DNA of 64,000 nt, taken from positions 1 to 64,000 of the forward strand of contig NZ_LABX01000092.1 of assembly GCF_001043915.1 (NCBI RefSeq), given 5' to 3'. This document shows positions 19,764 through 28,300 of the stretch, piece by piece. A program made the translations under genes and the position numbers. Each line of letters starts with the position of its first letter. The first letter of the stretch is position 1. The DNA is from Methylobacterium aquaticum. Its GTDB lineage: Bacteria; Pseudomonadota; Alphaproteobacteria; Rhizobiales; Beijerinckiaceae. Under the pieces are notes generated by a model that worked only from the letters and a program-made list of their open reading frames with translations, was not told the DNA's origin and made no database searches.

Positions 19764-21608
19764 CTAGGCGAGCGCGGCGAGGATGTGGGCGGCCAAGCGG
19801 CTCCTGAGCGCGGTCTCGGATGGTGGTCCGTCCATGATCGACGACGTGAGGAGCAAGGCGCGCCTCTCCTCGGCCAGACCCTCGGCCTCGTGCCCGACCT
19901 GCCGCAACGCCTCGCCGTTGGCGACGACCAGTTCCGCCGAGTCCGGAAACGCCGCCAGGGCCTGCGCCAGCAACTCGCGCCGGACCGTCACGGGGGCGAA
20001 GGCCTTGAGAATGCCGGCCAAGTGAGCCGCGAAGCCTGGTCGCTCCAGCGCCGGCAGCGCGGATCGGTGCCGCTCGATCGCCGCCGCCAGAGCCGCGACA
20101 CGGGCGGGGTGCGGCAGCAGGGTGGCTGCCAGCAGCGCGATCTCGCCGCTCTCGGGCTGCGCCGCCACGGCCGCTTCCGCCAGCGCCTGCGTGTCCGTCT
20201 CGCCTGCCTGGGCCGCCAGACGCAGGCGATAGCGCCATGCCGTCAGCGAGGCGGGTTGCTGCGCAAGGACGGCGTCCAGTCCGGCCCGGGCCGCAGCGAG
20301 GGCGCCCTCGCGATAGAGCGCGCGCGCGTGCTCCGCGGCGATCTCGCTATCGTCGGGATGGCTGGCCTGGACCGTCTCCAGCAGCGCGCGCGCCGACACG
20401 CTGGTGCCGCGAGGCAGGCGCACCCGCCGCAATGCGGCTGCCCGATGGTCGGGGACCGCGACGAGGAGCGCGTCGAGATCGGCCGCCTCCGCCGCCTCCG
20501 CGGACCGGGCCAGCACTGCCTCGGCGGGCTCGAGATCGACCGCGTGGTAACCCGGCAGCCGATGCAGGCCATGGCCGCGGGCGGCTCCAGCCGCAGCGAT
20601 CAGGCCCTGGTACCAGGCCAGGCGCTCCGGCACATGATCGGGCAGGCGCCGCTCGCGCAGCGCCGCCGCGTGTGCCCGTTCCCGGATCGCGTCTCGCAGG
20701 GCCGCATCGCCCGCCAGCCGGTCGAGCCCGGCCGCGAAGCCGGCGAGATCGGCGAAGAGCAGCCCGGTCTCGCCCGGCCGGATGCGGGCGCGGTACGGGC
20801 CGACGTCGCTGTAGAGGCCGGGAACGCCGCGGGCGGCGTATTCGAGGTGCTTCACGTCCGAGCGGCCGCGATTGTAGGCCGTCGGCAGGAGCGGCGCGAA
20901 GCCGATGTCGAGGCCGTCGAGGAAGGCGAGGTAATCGGCCCTCGTCCCAAACGGACGGAACACGAGGCGGTCGGCGGGCAGCGGGACGAAGGCGCGCGCC
21001 GACTCGCCCGTCATCAGCGCCAGCCGCGCGTCCGGGTGAGCGTCGAGCCAGCGCAGGAGGGTGGGGGCTACCCAGTAGAGGTCGGCGAAGTGCCCCGGCG
21101 AGCCGGCCCAGCCCAGGGTGAGCGGCCGGCCCGGACCGGGCTGGCCGGGCGGAGCGAGGCGCGGCTGCGGTTCGGCAAGATGATTGTCGAAGACCGCGAC
21201 CCGGCGCGCGCCCATCGCCCGCCAGCGGTCGGCCAGAGCCTCGGTGCTGGTCTGGACGGCGTCGGCGGTCCGCAGGAGATGGCGGTAGAGCGCCGGCACG
21301 GCCGGGTCGGCCCAGGCGGGTGCGATCGGGTTCCAGGGCTGGAGATCGAAGAAGTCGTCATTGGCCTCGAACACCGTTGGTCGCCCGGCGGCGCGCCGGT
21401 CCCGCACGAGATCGGCCAGTCCCCAGTCGTTGGCGAAGTGCAGGATCAGCAGGTCGGCGCGGCGCGCGAGGGCGAAGGCGTGACGGCTGAGGAGATGGAC
21501 ATCCGCCACCGTCACGCCGGGCAGCGCCGCGAGGGCGCGGGCTGGCTCGTGGATCCGGTAGAGGCTGTCGCCGTCGCGGCCGAAGGCGCAGAGTTGCACG
21601 ATCACCAT
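19764..21608 (-). CDS. Glycosyltransferase with C-terminal helical repeats
   Basis: A 614-aa protein. The N-terminal ~380 residues resemble a GT-B fold glycosyltransferase: an opening IVQLCAFGRDGDS strand, an EANDDFFDL region, a linker into TLGWAGSPGHFADLYW, and a C-terminal half with KHLEYAARGVPGLYSDVG and PGETGLLFADLAGF, the usual nucleotide-sugar donor site. The C-terminal ~200 residues are Ala/Leu-rich helices reminiscent of TPR units. No signal peptide or membrane helix is seen. ATG 21608 has GGGGAGC upstream; a longer frame from 21746 adds a Pro/Arg-rich stretch. Sugar and acceptor are unknown. The upstream AT-rich region carries two CtrA-type boxes. Confidence 0.82.
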   Translation of the reverse strand: MVIVQLCAFGRDGDSLYRIHEPARALAALPGVTVADVHLLSRHAFALARRADLLILHFANDWGLADLVRDRRAAGRPTVFEANDDFFDLQPWNPIAPAWADPAVPALYRHLLRTADAVQTSTEALADRWRAMGARRVAVFDNHLAEPQPRLAPPGQPGPGRPLTLGWAGSPGHFADLYWVAPTLLRWLDAHPDARLALMTGESARAFVPLPADRLVFRPFGTRADYLAFLDGLDIGFAPLLPTAYNRGRSDVKHLEYAARGVPGLYSDVGPYRARIRPGETGLLFADLAGFAAGLDRLAGDAALRDAIRERAHAAALRERRLPDHVPERLAWYQGLIAAAGAARGHGLHRLPGYHAVDLEPAEAVLARSAEAAEAADLDALLVAVPDHRAAALRRVRLPRGTSVSARALLETVQASHPDDSEIAAEHARALYREGALAAARAGLDAVLAQQPASLTAWRYRLRLAAQAGETDTQALAEAAVAAQPESGEIALLAATLLPHPARVAALAAAIERHRSALPALERPGFAAHLAGILKAFAPVTVRRELLAQALAAFPDSAELVVANGEALRQVGHEAEGLAEERRALLLTSSIMDGPPSETALRSRLAAHILAALA

Positions 21609-21884
21609 GGGCCGCTCCCCGAGGGCCGCCTCGCAGGACCGGGTCCGTCGCCGGTGCGCCCGGGGGCAGGTCGCGCCACGTCGTCCGATCGGCGGCCTCG
21701 GCGCGTCGTGCGATAGCGGAGGCAGGGGCAGGCGTCGAGCCCGCATGGAAGCGAAGCGGCGGCGACCCGGCTGCGCCGTGGCGCGAACGCTTCTGGCCGG
21801 GGCGGAACGATGGCTCGCCCGGCTCGGACGAGCGGGTCAGCGCCGAACAATCTTAAAATGCGTGTTGTTCATAAGCATGGTAGT

Positions 21885-21899
21885 TTAATACAAAATTAA
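21885..21899. promoter_or_regulatory. CtrA-type box 1
   Basis: A perfect match to the full CtrA site of alphaproteobacteria: TTAA (21885-21888), seven bases, TTAA (21896-21899). It lies about 280 bases upstream of the glycosyltransferase start and about 500 upstream of the repeat-protein start. Local AT richness raises the chance of random occurrence. Confidence 0.5.
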
Positions 21900-21977
21900 C
21901 CAATTTACCCGCCGATATTCAACCATTGACGCTCAAGCGGCGGCGGTATGGCGAATAATATTCAAGTATCAGGAAAA

Positions 21978-21992
21978 TTAACCATATATTAA
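21978..21992. promoter_or_regulatory. CtrA-type box 2
   Basis: A second perfect TTAA-N7-TTAA site: TTAA at 21978-21981 and 21989-21992. Two full sites within 110 bases suggest a CtrA-bound regulatory region for one or both divergent genes. Confidence 0.5.
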
Positions 21993-22399
21993 TACTTGGA
22001 ATGACCTTGCGATATCAGATGATTTGGAGTAGAAACGCTCGGAAAACAGGTGCCGCCTAAGGCTAGAGGGTGGGCCAGTCGGTCTCGCTGCCGACACGGG
22101 CTGCCTCATGGCCATGAGGGCGGAGCGACGAGTGTTGGCTCACGCAAGCGGCGACCACGGCTTGGCGTTCAAAGGCAAACGAGACGATTCCGATGATCCA
22201 CACGGTCCCTGCTCCGCGACGTGCTGTCCCTGGAGCCAGCCTGTCGCCATGACGGGCATGAGTGACAGTAACGAAGAATAAGACATCACGCTCGACCGCC
22301 GTTCCGCCTGTCGGTTCCGCGCGATGGCGATGGTCACTTAGATCATCCGATCGTCATGTCAGACAACTCTTTGCGGATTTGTGAAGAAAGATCGATCCG

Positions 22400-25300
22400 A
22401 TGACTGTTTCGACGGTTGCCGTCACCGCCATCACCGCGACCCCGTCCTCCGGCTCACGCGGCATCGGTGCGACGGTGGTGCTGACGCTGACCACCGACAG
22501 GGCGGTCACGGTGGATACGGCGGGCGGCACGCCGTCGCTGAGCCTGAGCAATGGCGCGACCGCGGCCTATACGGGCGTCGACGGCAGCGGCAATCCGCAA
22601 TTCACCTACACGGTCGCGGCTGGCGACACCGACACCAGCGGCCTCACCGTCACCGGCCTCGCCCTCAACGGCGGCAGCATCACCGGCGTGAAGAGCCTGA
22701 GCTTCGGAAACCACGTCGAGTTCGCCACCGGCAACGGCTCCTACGCGGTCGTGCTCGAGGACGTGAACGGCGATCACAAACTCGACATCGTCACCGCCAA
22801 CAACACCGGCGGGAGCGCCTCGGTCCTGCTGGGCAACGGCGACGGCACCTTCCAGGCCACGGCCAATTTCACCACTGCTACCGCGTCCCGATCGGTCGCG
22901 CTGCGGGATGTGGACGGCGACGGCACGCTCGACATCGTCACCGCCAACTACTCCGACTACAGCGTCTCGGTTCTGCTCGGCAACGGCGACGGCACTTTCA
23001 AAGGCGCCGCCAATTTCAGCACTGGCGCTCTTCCCACCTCGGTGGCGGTGGGGGACATAAACGGTGACGGCACGCTCGACATCGTCACCGCCAACAACGG
23101 CCCTTCCGCCAAGAGCGTCTCGGTGCTTCTGGGCAACGGCGACGGCACCTTCCAGGACAAGGCTGACCTCCCGGTTGTCCGTTCCCCCTTCGCGGTCGCG
23201 CTAACGGACCTGAACGGCGACGGCAAGCTTGACCTCATCACAGCCAACAGCAGCAGCAGCAACGTCTCGGTGCTTCTGGGCAACGGCGACGGCACATTTC
23301 AGGACATTGAAGAATTTGGCACAGGCGGAGGCCCCCAGGCGATCGCGCTGGCCGATGTCAATGGCGACACCAAACTCGATATCATCACGGCGAACAATAG
23401 CGGCGGCAACGCCTCCGTGCTTCTGGGCAACGGCGACGGCACCTTCAAGGTCAAGCAGAATTTCGCGGCTCTCTCTAGCGTCACTGGGGTGGCCGTCGCG
23501 GATGTGAACGGCGACACCAAGCCAGACATTGTCCTCGCGAGCGTCCCCAACAACGGTAAAGCCTCGGTGTTGCTGGGCAATGGCGACGGCACGTTCGCGG
23601 CCAATGTCCCCTTCGACACAGCCGCCTCCCGTGCGGTCGCGCTTGGCGACCTCAACGGGGACGGCGCACCCGACATCGTCACTGCCAACAGTAACAACAA
23701 CAACGTTTCGGTCCTGCTGAACATCGGGGCGTCGGGCGCGAGCCTGTCCACCTCCAGCATCGCAAGCGCGGCGGGCACGACGACCGGTCTCACCATCGAC
23801 GCCACGCGCCCGACGCTGGTTTCTGCGACGGTGAACGGCACCGCCCTGGTGCTGGCCTTCAGCGAGACCCTGGACGCGATCCAGGTCCCGACGGCCGGCG
23901 CCTTCACCGTCATGGCGGGCGGCACGGCGGTGACCGTGTCGGGCGTCGCGGTCGACGCCATGGCCAAGACCGTCACCTTGACCCTGGCTTCGGCGGTGAC
24001 CAGCGGCCAGACCGTCACCGTCGCCTACACCGACCCGAGCGCCGGCGACGACACCAACACCGTCCAGGACGCGATCGGCAACGACGCCGCGACCCTGTCG
24101 GCCACCAGCGTCACCAACATGACGCCCGTTCCCGACACGACCCCGCCCGCGATCACCGCCGTGTCGATCCCCAATACGGCGATGAGGATCGGCGACACGG
24201 TGACGGCGACGATCACGGTCGCCTCCGACACCGATACGTACACGCTGCAATCCGGCACGATCGCCGGCTACAGCCTCGGCAGCCTGACCAGGGTCGACGC
24301 GACCACCTACACCGCCACCGTCACGGTCGGCGCCGGCGCCGACGTGGCGGCCAGTGCCGACCTGCCGGTGAGCCTGGTGCTCCAGGACAGCGCCGGCAAC
24401 CGCAACACCGCCTACACCACGGCGATCAGCCAGGGCGGCGACGCGCTCGACGCGACGCGTCCGACCCTGGCCTCCGCGACGGTCGACGGCACCGCCCTGG
24501 TGCTGACCTACGACGAGACCCTGGACGCGATCCAGGTCCCGACGGCCGGCGCCTTCAGCGTCATGGCGGGCGGCACGGCGGTGACCGTGTCGGGCGTCGC
24601 GGTCGACGCCACGGCCAAGACCGTCACCCTGACCCTGGCTTCGGCGGTGACCAGCGGCCAGACCGTCACCGTCGCCTACACCGACCCGAGCGCCGGCGAC
24701 GACACCAATGCCGTCCAGGACGCCGCCGGCAACGACGCCGCGACCCTGTCGGTCACCAGCGTCACCAACACCACGCCTGTTCCCGACACGACCCCGCCCG
24801 CGATCACCGCCGTGTCGATCCCGAATACGGCGATGAGGATCGGCGACACGGTGACGGCGACGATCACGGTCGCCTCCGACACCGACACCTACACGCTGCA
24901 ATCCGGCACGATCGCCGGCTACAGCCTCGGCAGCCTGACCAGGGTCGACGCGACCACCTACACCGCCACCGTCACGGTCGGCGCCGGCGCCGACGTGGCG
25001 GCCAGTGCCGACCTGCCGGTGAGCCTGGTGCTCCAGGACAGCGCCGGCAACCGCAACACCGCCTACACCACGGCGATCAGCCAGGGCGGCGACGCGCTCG
25101 ACGCGACGCGCCCGACCCTGGCCTCGGCCACGGTCGACGGCACCACTCTGGTGCTGACCTACGACGAGGCGCTGGACGCGCTCCACGGCCCGAGTGCCGG
25201 CGCCTTCAGCGTCATGGCGGGCGGCACGGCGGTGACCGTGTCGGGCGTCGCGGTCGACGCGGCGGCCAAGACCGTCACCCTGACCCTGGCCTCGGCGGTG

Positions 25301-28300
25301 ACCAGCGGCCAGACCGTCACCGTCGCCTACACCGACCCGAGCGCCGGCGACGACACCAACGCCGTCCAGGACGCCGCCGGCAACGACGCCGCGACCCTGT
25401 CGGCCACCAGCGTCACCAACATGACGCCCGTTCCCGACACGACGCCGCCCGCGATCACCGCCGTGTCGATCCCCAATACGGCGATGAGGATCGGCGACAC
25501 GGTGACGGCGACGATCACGGTCGCCTCCGACACCGACACCTACACGCTGCAATCCGGCACGATCGCCGGCTACAGCCTCGGCAGCCTGACCAAGGTCGAC
25601 GCGACCACCTATACCGCCATTGTCACGGTGACGGCCGGCGCCGACGTGGCGGCCAGTGCCGACCTGCCGGTGAGCCTGGTGCTCCAGGACAGCGCCGGCA
25701 ACCGCAACACCGCCTACACCACGGCGATCATCCAGGGCGGCGACGCGATCGACGCGACGCGTCCGACCCTGGCCTCGGCGACGGTCGACGGCACTGCGCT
25801 GGTGCTGGCCTACAGCGAGGCGCTGGACGCGATCCAGGTCCCGACGGCCGGCGCCTTCAGCGTCATGGCGGGCGGCACGGCGGTGACCGTGTCGGGCGTC
25901 GCGGTCGACGCCATGGCCAAGACCGTCACCTTGACCCTGGCTTCGGCGGTGACCAGCGGCCAGACCGTCACCGTCGCCTACACCGACCCGAGCGCCGGCG
26001 ACGACACCAATGCCGTCCAGGACGCCGCCGGCAACGACGCCGCGACCCTGTCGGCCACCAGCGTCACCAACATGACGCCCGTTCCCGACACGACCCCGCC
26101 CATGATCACCGCCGTGTCGATCCCCAACACGGCGATGAGGATCGGCGACACGGTGACGGCGACGATCACGGTCGCCTCCGACACCGACACCTACACGCTG
26201 CAATCCGGCACGATCGCCGGCTACAGCCTCGGCAGCCTGACCAAGGTCGACGCGACCACCTATACCGCCATCGTCACGGTGACGGCCGGCGCCGACGTGG
26301 CGGCCAGTGCCGACCTGCCGGTGAGCCTGGTGCTCCAGGACAGCGCCGGCAACCGCAACACCGCCTACACGACCGCGATCAGCCAGGGCGGCGACGCGAT
26401 CGACGCGACGCATCCGACCCTGGCCTCCGCCACGGTGAACGGCACCGCCCTGGTGCTGACCTACGACGAGGCGCTGGACGCGCTCCACGGCCCGAGTGCC
26501 GGCGCCTTCACCGTCATGGCGGGCGACACGGCGGTGACCGTGTCGGGCGTCGCGGTCGACGCCATGGCCAAGACCGTCACCCTGACCCTGGCTTCGGCGG
26601 TGACCAGCGGCCAGACCGTCACCGTCGCCTACGCCGATCCGAGCGCCGGCGACGACACCAATGCCGTTCAGGACGCGATCGGCAACGACGCCGCGACCCT
26701 GTCGGCCACCAGCGTCACCAACACCACCGCCGCGCAGCCCGCCCCGACGGTCACCGACGCCGCTATCGCGATTAGCGGAGGTACGGGCCCGAAAGGTGTT
26801 TACCGGATCGGCGACACGGTCGCCGCTACCTGGGACAATACCGACACCGGTGACAACAATTCCGGCGTGACCGGCGTGACGATCGACTTCAGCCAGTTCG
26901 GCGCCGCCTCGCTCGTCACCGCAACGAACAACGGTAACCTCTGGACGGCAACCTACACAATCTCCGCCGGTACGCTCTCGGCGACGAACCGCAACGTTTC
27001 GGTGCGTGCCACCAACGGCAGCGGCAGCACCGTCACCGCTGACACCACCAATGCCACGGTCGACGACCTAGCGCTGGCCGCGCCCGCCATCACCTCGGAA
27101 GTGCTGAGCAACAGCCCGACCCCGGTCCTCGTCGGCACGGCGGAGGCCGGCGGCATGGTTACGGTGATGGTGGGCGGGGCGACCGACGCCACGACTGCCC
27201 CGGCTGGAGCCGGGTCGCTCGATCTCGCGAGCGCCCAGCCGGTTCCCGGTACGCTCGGCCTCGACCCGAGCGGTCCCAATGTCGTCTCGGCAACCGCGAG
27301 AGATGCCGCCGGCAACACCTCGTCCGCCGGAACGCAGACGCTGGTCATCGACACCCCTGCGCCGGCCGCGCCCGCCATCACGTCGACGGCGCTGAACAAC
27401 AGCCCGACCCCGGTCATCACCGACACGGCGGAGGCCGGCGGCATGGTTACGGTGATGGTGGGCGGGGCGACCGACGCCACGACTGCCCCGGCTGGAGCCG
27501 GGTCGCTCGATCTCGCGAGCGCCCAGCCGGTTCCCGGTACGCTCGGCCTCGACCCGAGCGGTCCCGATGCCGTCTCGGCGACCGCGAGAGATGTTGCCGG
27601 CAACACCTCGTCCGCCGGAACGCAGACGCTGGTCATCGACACCCCTGCGCCGGCCGCGCCCGCCATCACGTCGACGGTGCCGAACAACAGCCCGACCCCG
27701 GTCATCACCGACACGGCAGAGGCCGGCGGCATCGTCACGGTGATGGTGGGCGGGGCGACCGACGCCACGACTGCCCCGGCTGGAGCCGGGTCGCTCGATC
27801 TCGCGAGCGCCCAGCCGGTTCCCGGTACGCTCGGCCTCGACCCGAGCGGTCCCGATGCCGTCTCGGCGACCGCGAGAGATGTTGCCGGCAACACCTCGTC
27901 CGCTGGAACGCAGACGCTGGTCATCGACGCCACCGCGCCGGCCGCGACCTTGCGGTTCGAAACCGAGAGCATCGACACTGCCAATCAGGCAAGGAGCGCT
28001 TTCATCATCTCCGGAGCGGAGGCAGGGGCCGGCTTCACCTGGACCATCACCTCCGCGGATGGCGGCCGGGTGGAAGGCAGCGGCGTGACGACAGCGGGCA
28101 CGACCCGTGTCGGCGATCTGAACCTATCCGGCCTCGGTGACGGGCCCCTCTCCCTCGTCCTCCGCCTCATCGACCCGGCGGGCAACGCCTCCGCCGTCAT
28201 CACGGCCGCCGCGACGAAGCGGCCTACGACCATCGATGGTGCGACCGTCGCATCGACGCTCACCAGCAATCCCGACGGGAGCCAGACCGCCACGGTCGCG

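Larger units (their letters stand above)
21609..22399. other. AT-rich intergenic region with CtrA-type boxes
   Basis: About 790 bases between the divergent glycosyltransferase and giant repeat-protein genes. Roughly 21840-22020 is strikingly AT-rich compared with its surroundings and holds two perfect TTAA-N7-TTAA motifs. The remainder (22030-22399) has no gene I can support. The giant gene's ATG at 22400 is preceded by a weak GAAGAAAG ribosome-binding stretch. Confidence 0.65.

Noticed and set aside
16266-21716. Open frame of 1816 codons on the plus strand
   Set aside because: It runs antisense across pyrH, tsf, rpsB and the glycosyltransferase gene, all of which have clear family motifs. 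The translation is low-complexity and typical of GC-rich shadow frames.
23201-26488. 1095-codon open frame antisense to the giant repeat gene
   Set aside because: It mirrors the 651-bp repeats and gives a Gly/Arg/Val/His repeat with no domain; the plus-strand frame has recognisable Ig-like and FG-GAP motifs.
23798-26725. Regular direct repeats considered as a CRISPR array
   Set aside because: The units are 651 bases, coding and in frame; there are no short repeats with unique spacers and no cas genes.
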